A stretch of DNA of 16,664 nt from CBDUUP01 sp965370435 (GTDB lineage Bacteria > Chloroflexota > Anaerolineae > Anaerolineales > UBA11579). A model generated the notes under the pieces. It did no database searches. It was not told where the DNA came from and worked only from the letters and a program-made list of their open reading frames with translations. The stretch lies in NCBI GenBank assembly GCA_965370435.1, contig CBDUUP010000049.1, forward strand, positions 1 through 16,664, read 5' to 3'. How positions within the stretch are numbered: the stretch's first letter is position 1; each line of letters opens with the position of its first letter. The translations under genes and the position numbers were made by a program. Of this stretch, positions 1 through 5,747 are shown one piece after another.

Positions 1-918
1 TCTTCAGCCGCCTTGTCACCCGATGGGACCAGAATAGCGGTTTCCACTTTTTCCACTTATTACAGTTTGGGTCTGATTGAAGCCCATACAGGAGCGAGGT
101 TGTTCTATATTCATACCGATTCGCATTTTGCTTCCAACCTGGCTTGGTCATCCAATGGGAGGTGGCTGGCCGAGGCGCGGATTGTTGACTCGACCCAATA
201 TACTACATCATACAGCTTTAGGGTTTGGGAGATCAACAGGGACCAAAACGAAGCGTTTGTAGTTGATGAATTCAGGACCGAACACAGTTCCGGTGCCTTT
301 GCCTGGTCCCATGACGGGACACAGCTTTTATATTTTGAACAACGGACACCCGTGCTGGGTGATTATGGGATCCGCATAGTAGATGTAGCCAGCGGCGATG
401 AGGTTTGGTCGTATTGGGGTCTAGATTCTATGGTTCGTAGTCTTGCGTGGTCGCCAAACGGCTCCCGGATCGCATTGGGGCTGGGAAGTGGGGAATCCTC
501 GGTGCTCGTTTTGGGGGTGGGAACCGGCAGCCGGTCGATGGAAATTATGGTGGAGGGATATCCGAATGTGGCCTGGTCTCCAGATGGGACCCGGTTGGCA
601 ATTTCTGGTTGGTATCGAGATGATTTTTCCATGGGTTGGCTGGAAATCTGGGACGCAGCCAATGGCAAAAGATTACTTAGAATTGATGATCTGGTTGATG
701 AATTTAACTACGCGGCCTGGTCGCCAGATAGCAAGATGATCGCGACGCTAGAGGGGGAAAGCATAGCGATTTGGGATTCATACACGGGAACACTGCTGCA
801 CAAGTTGGTAGGACATTCTTCAAAATACATTGAAATCTTTTGGTCGCTGGATGGCACCCGGATCATGTCTGAGGGCAATGATGGCACCATCCGCATCTGG
901 GGCATCCCGGAAGGATAG
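1..918 (+). CDS. WD40 repeat beta-propeller protein (5'-truncated by window)
   Basis: The frame is open from base 1 and stops at 918, so the true start lies upstream; the TTG at 13 is internal to a repeat. The protein shows repeated WD40 blades, recognisable by recurring AWSPDGTRLA-type strands (AWSSNGRWLAEA, AWSHDGTQLLYF, AWSPNGSRIALG, AWSPDGTRLAIS, AWSPDSKMIATL) each followed by an IWD or VWE strand and a GxxL turn. WD40 propellers are protein-binding scaffolds; no catalytic domain is visible in this part. It ends in DGTIRIWGIPEG, and the downstream gene ends in a similar IVIFGIPEG, so the two are tandem paralogues 21 nt apart and probably one operon. The specific role is unknown. The SPDG-rich WD40 style is common in filamentous and sessile bacteria such as Chloroflexota and Cyanobacteria. 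Confidence 0.85.
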   Translation, partial: SSAALSPDGTRIAVSTFSTYYSLGLIEAHTGARLFYIHTDSHFASNLAWSSNGRWLAEARIVDSTQYTTSYSFRVWEINRDQNEAFVVDEFRTEHSSGAFAWSHDGTQLLYFEQRTPVLGDYGIRIVDVASGDEVWSYWGLDSMVRSLAWSPNGSRIALGLGSGESSVLVLGVGTGSRSMEIMVEGYPNVAWSPDGTRLAISGWYRDDFSMGWLEIWDAANGKRLLRIDDLVDEFNYAAWSPDSKMIATLEGESIAIWDSYTGTLLHKLVGHSSKYIEIFWSLDGTRIMSEGNDGTIRIWGIPEG

Positions 919-939
919 AACGGAGACGAGGAGAAAGCT

Positions 940-1992
940 ATGCGTAGAAACAGAACCTGGACGATAATCTTGCTGGTCTTGGGGACGCTGCTCATTGCCG
1001 TGCTGGATTTTGGCGCTGGAAATGGGCCGTCACCTATTCCAGCGGTGACCAGGATCACCGTCGAGGTCACGCGGATACTTCCTGCTGACACGCCTATCTC
1101 CACACCGAAGCCGGTGGTGATTACGCCTGATAATGTGGACCAGCTTCAGGTGTTAGCCCGGTTTGAGGTTCGCCCGTTGTATGCATTGGCGATTAGCCCT
1201 GTGGAGCCGCTCCTTGCGATTGCTGGCCGAAGCAGCATTCGGATCTATGATATGGATCGATTTGCATATATGAGTACCTCGTTGAGCGGCATCTTTTTCG
1301 CTGATGATATAGCTTGGTCGCCTGATGGAAACCAGCTGTTGGTCGGAATGATGGGATCCGCGGAGGTGTGGAACCTTGCCAACGGAGAGAAAATCCATGA
1401 CTTATCCTATCCTGATGAAGATTATATTTATGAAGTATGTTGGTCAACCGATGGCGATAAATTAGTGGTAGCTTTTAGACGGGCTATCTTGATTTGGGAC
1501 GCATATACGGGACAGCTTTTGAATGCGATCAATGCTTGGGGACCTAAATCAATTTCTCCTGATTGTCAATATGTGGCTGAGTATGGGGTTGGGGTTGATA
1601 TCTGGGATTTGACCCGGGGTACTTCAAATCGCTTGATAGGGGGAAGTATAAGTGGACTAACCTGGTCTTTAGATAATTCCCGTCTGGCGATTCGAATATA
1701 TACTGACTTCGACTTAGTAAGGAATGTCTCCAACACGTATACATTCGTAAAACTAGGATGGGCTTCAAGGCGTTCAATTGGTTTGGCATGGTCGCCGGAT
1801 GGTCAATGGTTGGTGACCAATACAAGAGATGGAACCCTGTATTTCTGGGATCCGATCACCGGGGGTATTCTAAAGGAAATACCAGGATTGGTTGATTACG
1901 GAGGGGGATTGGAATGGTTATGGGATGGGACACGGATCGTGATGTCGAGTTGGATGGGTGAGATCGTTATTTTTGGCATCCCGGAAGGATAG
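940..1992 (+). CDS. membrane-anchored WD40 repeat protein
   Basis: A protein of 350 aa. The start ATG is preceded by AGGAG with a 6-nt spacing. Residues 7-25 (WTIILLVLGTLLIAVLDFG) form one hydrophobic helix after an Arg-rich MRRNR start, so it is a signal anchor with the rest probably outside the cytoplasm. Residues about 35-65 are a Thr/Pro/Val linker (VTRITVEVTRILPADTP) typical of Chloroflexota surface proteins. From about residue 75 WD40 blades follow (LAISPVEPLLAIAG, AWSPDGNQLLVGM, CWSTDGDKLVVAF, TWSLDNSRLAIR, AWSPDGQWLVTN). The C-terminus IVIFGIPEG matches the end of the preceding gene, so the pair arose by duplication. It is followed within 22 nt by a rho-independent terminator. No enzymatic motif is seen; a binding or scaffold role is inferred from the fold only. 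Confidence 0.85.
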   Translation: MRRNRTWTIILLVLGTLLIAVLDFGAGNGPSPIPAVTRITVEVTRILPADTPISTPKPVVITPDNVDQLQVLARFEVRPLYALAISPVEPLLAIAGRSSIRIYDMDRFAYMSTSLSGIFFADDIAWSPDGNQLLVGMMGSAEVWNLANGEKIHDLSYPDEDYIYEVCWSTDGDKLVVAFRRAILIWDAYTGQLLNAINAWGPKSISPDCQYVAEYGVGVDIWDLTRGTSNRLIGGSISGLTWSLDNSRLAIRIYTDFDLVRNVSNTYTFVKLGWASRRSIGLAWSPDGQWLVTNTRDGTLYFWDPITGGILKEIPGLVDYGGGLEWLWDGTRIVMSSWMGEIVIFGIPEG

Positions 1993-2013
1993 AATCTAAC
2001 CCCCTCAACATGT

Positions 2014-2039
2014 AAAGGCCTCCCCGGAGGCCTTTTTTT
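2014..2039 (+). terminator. rho-independent terminator after the WD40 pair
   Basis: AAAGGCCTCC / GGAGGCCTTT form a 10-bp GC-rich stem (2014-2023 and 2026-2035) with a minimal central turn, running directly into a T7 tract (2033-2039). It lies 22 nt after the stop of the second WD40 gene and separates the WD40 operon from the phage-type genes. Confidence 0.93.
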
Positions 2040-2058
2040 GCGTATAGACATCGTTTAT

Positions 2059-2110
2059 TTTGTCAATATATTTACAAAAGTGTTCGCCAACTCTTAATAA
2101 TATTGACAAA
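2059..2110. promoter_or_regulatory. inverted repeat overlapping the -35 box (candidate operator)
   Basis: TTTGTCAATAT (2059-2069) and ATATTGACAAA (2100-2110) are perfect 11-nt inverted repeats 30 nt apart. The right arm contains the -35 hexamer of the next promoter, and a shorter TTTTGT/ACAAAA dyad sits at 2058-2063/2074-2079. Paired sites overlapping a strong promoter are the usual arrangement for a repressor. The region is AT-rich, so chance contributes; no repressor gene is visible in the window. Confidence 0.4.
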
Positions 2111-2130
2111 CAGAACAAGTGTGCTATAAT
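2103..2130 (+). promoter_or_regulatory. near-consensus sigma-70-type promoter of the phage block
   Basis: TTGACA at 2103-2108, 16-nt spacer, TATAAT at 2125-2130: both hexamers are perfect. The expected transcription start, about 7 nt after the -10 box, falls on or next to the ATG at 2137, so the first gene would be translated from a leaderless mRNA. No Shine-Dalgarno sequence can fit. Confidence 0.85.
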
Positions 2131-2136
2131 GCGCCT

Positions 2137-2622
2137 ATGAGCAAAAAGAAGGGCTTGGATACGAAGGACAACCGCGCTTTGGTGACCTTGACGGATGGAC
2201 GGGAAGTGTGGCGGGATGGCGAGGGCCGTTTCCGCGACAAGTCCACCGGGCAGTATGTGACCGTTCAAGAGAAGGACCTGCGTCCAGCGCTTGCCGTTGT
2301 CCCGGAGGAACCCGCCCCCCCCGACTCTCGGGAGGCGGCGCGGGAACATCTTCTGCATATCGTGCGGGAGGGCGGCTACACGGCCAGTGACCCGGCCGAT
2401 GCCTGGGGGGTGCTGGTGGGCGTGCAGGCTGAGATCGCCCTGGAAGCGGGGAAGGGCAAGCAGGCCATAGACGCCTTCAAGCTGGTGGCCCAGGCGACCG
2501 GTTTGATGCCGGCGAAACCCCAGGCCGAGGAGACCTCCCCCACGGCCCGGCTGGAATTAGGGCCTGACCTGGTACGGAAGTTGCTTCTTGTTTTAGCGGC
2601 TGAAGCCGTCCACAGTTCGTGA
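2137..2622 (+). CDS. hypothetical protein in small-terminase position
   Basis: A protein of 161 aa starting MSKKKGLDTKDNRALVTL. I place the start at the ATG at 2137 rather than the GTG at 2119, because 2119-2136 overlaps the -10 box and precedes the predicted transcription start. The N-terminal third (TDGREVWRDGEGRFRDKSTG) is charged and could form a small beta module; the rest is mostly helical (EAAREHLLHIVREGG, AWGVLVGVQAEIALEAGKGKQAIDAFKLVAQATGL). I do not recognise a family. The size, charge, helical content and position directly before terL suggest a DNA-binding small terminase subunit, but no helix-turn-helix is convincing, so this is inference from synteny. It appears to be the leader gene of the element and is predicted to be translated without a leader. 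Confidence 0.7.
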   Translation: MSKKKGLDTKDNRALVTLTDGREVWRDGEGRFRDKSTGQYVTVQEKDLRPALAVVPEEPAPPDSREAAREHLLHIVREGGYTASDPADAWGVLVGVQAEIALEAGKGKQAIDAFKLVAQATGLMPAKPQAEETSPTARLELGPDLVRKLLLVLAAEAVHSS

Positions 2623-2692
2623 CCGGTAGGCAGCGTGTGATGGAGAACGCCTGGCGTTCACCCCCCCGTCATCGCCCGCTGCTCACCGGTCA
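2620..2692 (+). repeat. imperfect long inverted repeat at the small gene / terL junction
   Basis: TGACCGGTAGGCAGCG (2620-2635) and CGCTGCTCACCGGTCA (2677-2692) can pair over 16 positions with one mismatch and one G-U. The loop contains a second hairpin, GAACGCC-T-GGCGTTC (2645-2659), and a C7 run. The left arm begins in the stop codon of the upstream gene and the right arm ends on the A of an ATG (2692) that may be the original terL start. It could couple translation or be a packaging-site remnant. Confidence 0.5.
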
Positions 2693-2755
2693 TGAACTCT
2701 AGAGAGTATAAGGGACTGGACGATCAAGACAAACCTGAACGTATTCCGAAAAAAT

Positions 2756-4411
2756 TTGCGCGACTTGTCGCCGGAGCAGCTTGACCAAGTCGAGCTGGAA
2801 CTCCGAGCGGCGGGCGCTCGCGCCGAAGACACCCCTTGGGGGTTTGCCAACTTCTACCGGGTGGTGTATGGGCGTCCCTTGCCCGACCACGCCCTGCGGG
2901 AGTGGATTGAACCGCTCTACGCGGCCCGCGAGGGGGGGAAGGGCATCTGCATCGAGGCTTTCCGCGGCTCTACCAAGACCACCTCGGTGACCATCGCCTT
3001 CACCGCCTACCGCATTGGTATGGAACCGCATAAGAGCTATCTGCTGGTGCAGGTGGGCGATGGTATCGCCAAGGACACCGCCCAGATGATCGCCGACCTC
3101 ATCGAGCACAACCCGGGCTGGAAGCGGGTCTTCCCTCACATCGTCCCGGACCGGAAGGCGGGCTGGGGGGCCGGGGGGTACGAGGTGGTCAACACCGATC
3201 TGGAGTACGCCGCCTGGCGGGAGTTGTGCGGGGCATCCAAGGGCAAGGACCCTACTCTGGTGGGATTGGGATATAAATCCCGGGCCATCATCGGCAAGCA
3301 CCCCACCGGCTGCCTGGTGGTAGACGACATCCACGACGAGAACAACACCCGCTCGGCCCGCGAGCTGGATACGGTGATCAAGATCCTGACCGGGACCATC
3401 CTCCCCACGGTGACGCCGGAGACTTGGAAGATCTTCATCGGCACGCCCTGGGCGTTGAACGACGTGCTGGCTTACGTGAAGGCGACGGGGAGGTTCGTTT
3501 CTGTACAGACGCCGGTGGTGAGGGAGAACGGAAGGATGACCCTTCGGCAGGCTCAGGATGAATCTGATGAAGCCGTAGGGGCGCAGACCTCGGCGAGCTC
3601 AGTTGAGCCGCGCGCTGCGCCCAATGACGCCTCCATCCATTCCGTAGGGGCGCAGCACGCTGCGCCCCTACGGAATGGGTTCACCATTGCGGTATGGCCG
3701 GAGGTGTTTTCGCTGGCGGAGGTGGAGAAGCAGCGGCAGTTGACCGGGGAGGTGGAGTTCGCCCGGATGTTCTTGCTGGACATTGAAGCGGCCTCCGGTA
3801 TCCATCTCAAGCGGGATTGGCTGCACGGCTATCCCCATGAGAAGATAGACCCTGGATGGCCGGTGGTGATGGGGGTGGACTACGCCTCCGCGGCCGACCA
3901 GCTCGCCAGCGCACGGCGGGATTACTTCGCCGTGGCGGTGGGGAGAGCGATCCCCGGCGGGGGCGGGGTGGTGGTGGTGGACGGCTACCGGGGGAAGGTC
4001 TCCCAGGGGGAGGCGGAGCAGCGTCTGGTGGCCTTGGCGAGGCTGTATCCCACCTTGCAGGTGATCGGAGTGGAGGCGGTGGGCAAGGGGGAGGAGTTCT
4101 ACCATATGCTGCTGCGCACTACGCCCCTGCCGGTGATGCCTTTCCACACCGGGCGGGCCAGCAAGGGGGAGCGCTTCGAGAAGGGGATGGCTCCGCTGTT
4201 TGAGTTCTCCAGAGCTTTCGTGTCGGATGTGATCACGCCGTTCCTGCGGGCTTTCCGGGATGAGTGGGTCGGCTGGCCCCATGCTCCCCACGACGACACC
4301 CTGGACGCGGTCTATTGGATGCTGCGGGCCGCGGAGGGACATCTAGCGCCGGGGATATTCTCTCGCACGGCGCGGGCGGAGAATCCGTTCAATGCTTTGG
4401 GAAGGCGGTAG
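2756..4411 (+). CDS. terL: phage terminase large subunit (ATPase and nuclease)
   Basis: TerL is the motor that cuts concatemeric phage DNA and pumps it through the portal. With the TTG at 2756 as residue 1, the Walker A-like loop is AFRGSTKTT (68-76), Walker B is CLVVDDIHDENN (186-197), and IFIGTPW (227-232) fits the ATPase coupling region. The RNase H-like nuclease follows with MGVDYAS (D375), VIGVEAVGKG (E440) and HDDTLDA (D513/D514), the expected acidic triad. Length is 551 aa, inflated by about 46 residues (262-307) that come from inserted palindromic repeats. The start is uncertain: no SD precedes the TTG, and an ATG at 2692 in the neighbouring frame (MNSREYKGLDDQDKPERIPK) would join this frame if the A6 run at 2749-2754 had one A fewer. 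The minus-strand ORFs over it are shadows. Confidence 0.9.
   Translation: MRDLSPEQLDQVELELRAAGARAEDTPWGFANFYRVVYGRPLPDHALREWIEPLYAAREGGKGICIEAFRGSTKTTSVTIAFTAYRIGMEPHKSYLLVQVGDGIAKDTAQMIADLIEHNPGWKRVFPHIVPDRKAGWGAGGYEVVNTDLEYAAWRELCGASKGKDPTLVGLGYKSRAIIGKHPTGCLVVDDIHDENNTRSARELDTVIKILTGTILPTVTPETWKIFIGTPWALNDVLAYVKATGRFVSVQTPVVRENGRMTLRQAQDESDEAVGAQTSASSVEPRAAPNDASIHSVGAQHAAPLRNGFTIAVWPEVFSLAEVEKQRQLTGEVEFARMFLLDIEAASGIHLKRDWLHGYPHEKIDPGWPVVMGVDYASAADQLASARRDYFAVAVGRAIPGGGGVVVVDGYRGKVSQGEAEQRLVALARLYPTLQVIGVEAVGKGEEFYHMLLRTTPLPVMPFHTGRASKGERFEKGMAPLFEFSRAFVSDVITPFLRAFRDEWVGWPHAPHDDTLDAVYWMLRAAEGHLAPGIFSRTARAENPFNALGRR
3541..3678. repeat. composite palindromic repeat insertion inside terL
   Basis: Three repeat pieces lie together and are read in-frame. 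First, CTTCGGCAGGCTCAGGATGA (from 3542) is the reverse complement type of the CCTGAGCCTGTCGAAGG repeat seen in the portal gene. Second, a broken palindrome has GTAGGGGCGCAG (3575-3586) and CTGCGCCC (3615-3622) as arms, interrupted by a GCTCA-GT-TGAGC hairpin (3597-3608). Third, a perfect 42-nt palindrome occupies 3637-3678, 20-bp arms around AC. They encode about 46 residues between TerL strand segments that otherwise join naturally. Confidence 0.85.
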
Positions 4412-4425
4412 GACGGTTGAAGGGA

Positions 4426-4529
4426 GCAAGTTTGCAAGTGGCAAGTATGCAAGTTGCAGGTGTGCAAGTGGCAAGTTTGCATGTTGCAGGTGCGCAGGTT
4501 AGGAGGTTGCAGATTGCAGGGAGAGGTTC
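4426..4529. repeat. low-complexity GCAAGT/GCAGGT tract after terL
   Basis: Degenerate tandem copies of GCAAGTTTGCAAGTG and GTTGCAGGTGTGCAAG fill the stretch after the terL stop. A frame through it gives a repetitive ASLQVASMQVAGVQVASLHV peptide, which I take as non-coding. A piece here (GCAGGTTAGGAGGTTG, 4494-4509) recurs inverted with 14 of 16 matches at 10700-10715, on the other side of the cargo. Confidence 0.75.
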
Positions 4530-4548
4530 TTAAATGAAAAAAGCACTC

Positions 4549-4633
4549 TTCGGTAGTCAGGCAATCTTGGTCAATTTGTAAAAAGTGACTTTAGATCCAA
4601 GACTTTGCGTCACCAGCTTTCACTGGTTTTGCC
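4549..4633 (-). promoter_or_regulatory. GEMM-I aptamer 3 (3'-most, divergent)
   Basis: GGCAAAACC (4625-4633) carries an extra A, the stem CCAGT-GAAA-GCTGG is intact, then TGACGCAAAG, TTGGATCTAAAG and CCTGACTACCGAAG. The GTCT/AGAC pairing of the other copies is lost here, so this unit may bind weakly or serve a structural role before the U tract. Confidence 0.7.
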
Positions 4634-4634
4634 T

Positions 4635-4719
4635 TTCGGTAGTCTGGCGATCATAATCAACCGTTTTTGATTGATCTTAGACCCATAACTTTGCGTCCCA
4701 AATTTTCATTTGGTTTGCC
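4635..4719 (-). promoter_or_regulatory. GEMM-I aptamer 2 (middle, most canonical)
   Basis: GGCAAACC (4712-4719), stem AAAT-GAAA-ATTT, GGGACGCAAAG exactly as consensus, TATGGGTCTAAG receptor, an ATCAA/TTGAT hairpin, then CGCCAGACTACCGAA. All ligand-contacting positions I can align (G20, A47, C92 of Vc2) are conserved, predicting c-di-GMP binding. Confidence 0.85.
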
Positions 4720-4721
4720 AC

Positions 4722-4802
4722 TTCGATGGTCTGGTTATCATGGCTATTTTGCAATAGCTTTAGACCCATGACTCTGCGTCCCAAGTTTTCACTTGGTTTG
4801 CC
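4722..4802 (-). promoter_or_regulatory. GEMM-I aptamer 1 (5'-most)
   Basis: GGCAAACC (4795-4802), stem AAGT-GAAA-ACTT, GGGACGCAGAG, ATGGGTCTAA, a perfect GCTATT-GCAA-AATAGC hairpin, then CCAGACCATCG. GTCT and AGAC can pair to close the second domain. It departs from consensus at GCAGAG instead of GCAAAG, the base next to the ligand-stacking A47 of the Vibrio Vc2 numbering. Confidence 0.8.
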
Positions 4803-4825
4803 TTTTCGGAGTGCTCTATGGATAC

Positions 4826-4854
4826 ATTATCGCGCAAAACGGCCCGCGAGTCAA
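4826..4854 (-). promoter_or_regulatory. promoter of the triple-aptamer RNA
   Basis: On the minus strand TTGACT (4849-4854) and GATAAT (4826-4831) are separated by exactly 17 nt. The predicted start, about 7 nt beyond the -10 box, is near 4819, immediately before the AGAGCACTCCG that begins the array. The fit between promoter, start and structured RNA argues for independent transcription. Confidence 0.7.
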
Positions 4855-4875
4855 ATTAATGAAATATTTCACAAT

Positions 4876-4901
4876 CATGTTAAAGGATTTCCTTTAACAT
4901 G
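4876..4901. promoter_or_regulatory. perfect 26-nt dyad upstream of the aptamer-RNA promoter
   Basis: CATGTTAAAGGA / TCCTTTAACATG are perfect 12-bp arms around TT. It lies about 20 nt upstream of the -35 box of the aptamer RNA and 31 nt beyond the stop of the minus-strand receiver/DUF3052 gene. It is a candidate operator. A terminator for the upstream gene is the alternative, but the stem is AT-rich and no T tract follows on the minus strand. Confidence 0.55.
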
Positions 4902-4931
4902 TCAGGTTGGAACCTTAATAACTGAATAGGT

Positions 4932-5729
4932 TTATATAGGGGTTTGCTGCTTGTTTTTTCGCTGGCGGAAGAGGAGAGCCGACCAGGTCTGGTCAATGGA
5001 GCAGATCTTGTAATCCACCAGGCCATTGGCCAGGCTGGTCTCCCGCACCACCTGCTGGGAGAGGTCGCTCTTCAAACCGGAGGACTTCTTGGGCCAGGCG
5101 ATCCATACCGGGCCGCGGGCGGCCTGGGAGAAGATGGCGGCGATCTTGGCCTCCAGTTCATCCGAGGACCGGGTGAACCAGAGGGTGAGGCCGCAGTCAT
5201 TCACGTATTTTTCCCCCGCCCGTGCGCCTTCAGGGAGGTCGCCCAGGGTTTGGAGGAAGTCCTCCGGGGGGTTCACCAGGCCGACCAGGGTATCAGCCTT
5301 GATGCCCAGCTTGTCCACCAGGGGCTTGCCTGCATAGGCGGCGAAGGTGGAATCGTGTACGATGGGGTCCTCGGGGGGATTGGCGATGGCTTCCTCCAAG
5401 GCCGGGCCGATCCCCTCCCAACCGGTGTAGGCCGCGTCGGGGAGGAGTTGGCGGGTGCGTTCCACCTTCTCCGGGTCGCCGCCGACGAAGACCAGGGGGA
5501 GGCGGCGGGTGGTCGCTCGCTTGCGGATCATCAGGGCGATGTCCCGCCCCTGAGAGGGCATCCGGGAGAGGTCGATGACCACCGCGGCGGGGGGATCCTC
5601 CCCCATCTGGCGGATGAAGGCGGGGCCGCCGGAGAGGTCGTGGTCTACTTCGTAGCCGAGGTCGCGGAGGGGCTGGGCGCGCTCGGCGGCTTCTTCGGGT
5701 TTCCAGTGGAGGTATTTTATTCGGGGCAT
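4932..5729 (-). CDS. degenerate receiver domain fused to DUF3052-like domain
   Basis: A protein of 265 aa. I start at the ATG at 5729 (MPRIKYLHWKPEEAAERAQP), because the longer frame to 5780 only reads through a palindromic repeat. Residues 1-115 have the CheY-like alternation, with VVIDLSRMPSQG placing a phospho-acceptor-like Asp at 53 and a Pro 4-5 residues later. The N-terminal acidic pair, the conserved Thr/Ser (LVFVGG, about 79-84) and the Lys are missing, so it is probably a pseudo-receiver. Residues about 139-258 match the DUF3052 pattern: LGIKADTLVGLVNPPEDF, LTLWFTRSSDELE, GPVWIAWPKKSSGLKSDLS, VVRETSLANGLVDYK and IDQTWSALLF. DUF3052 has no settled biochemical function. It lies 69 nt after the Roco gene on the same strand, separated by a palindromic repeat, and may be co-transcribed with it. 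Confidence 0.8.
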   Translation of the reverse strand: MPRIKYLHWKPEEAAERAQPLRDLGYEVDHDLSGGPAFIRQMGEDPPAAVVIDLSRMPSQGRDIALMIRKRATTRRLPLVFVGGDPEKVERTRQLLPDAAYTGWEGIGPALEEAIANPPEDPIVHDSTFAAYAGKPLVDKLGIKADTLVGLVNPPEDFLQTLGDLPEGARAGEKYVNDCGLTLWFTRSSDELEAKIAAIFSQAARGPVWIAWPKKSSGLKSDLSQQVVRETSLANGLVDYKICSIDQTWSALLFRQRKNKQQTPI

Positions 5730-5747
5730 GGGATTATCTAAGGTTCT

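Larger units (their letters stand above)
4537..4819 (-). ncRNA. orphan RNA with three tandem c-di-GMP-I (GEMM-I) aptamers
   Basis: On the minus strand three units of about 81-86 nt repeat the GEMM-I signature in order: GGCAAACC, a short stem capped by a GAAA tetraloop, GGGACGCAAAG, an ATGGGTCTAA receptor-like segment, a variable hairpin, and CCAGAC-TACCG. The family binds cyclic di-GMP and normally sits in the 5' leader of the gene it controls. Here a promoter (4826-4854) places the RNA start near 4819. The outer segments AGCACTC (RNA 5' end, 4809-4815) and GAGTGCT (RNA 3' end, 4542-4548) can pair and are followed by U6 (4537-4542), resembling a closing P1 stem plus terminator. Leftward no minus-strand gene exists as far as the window reaches, only terL in antisense. 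So it looks like a free-standing RNA, though it could also be the 3' UTR of the upstream minus-strand gene (stop 113 nt away) or a relic. Confidence 0.8.

Noticed and set aside
2119..2136. GTG at 2119 as the start of the leader gene.
   Set aside because: It would place translation across the -10 box and before the expected transcription start.
4264..4533. 89-aa plus-strand ORF at the end of terL running into the low-complexity tract.
   Set aside because: It is half a shadow of terL and half a translation of simple repeats.
4543..4815. Three spaced repeats looked at first like a degenerate CRISPR array or decayed transposon ends.
   Set aside because: The conserved blocks are those of the GEMM-I aptamer on the minus strand, with conserved pairing around a GAAA tetraloop, and the unit length is about 85 nt with structured, non-spacer-like interiors.
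4726..4929. 67-aa plus-strand ORF in the aptamer region.
   Set aside because: It runs antisense through a structured RNA, its promoter and the dyad, has no SD and no recognisable protein pattern.
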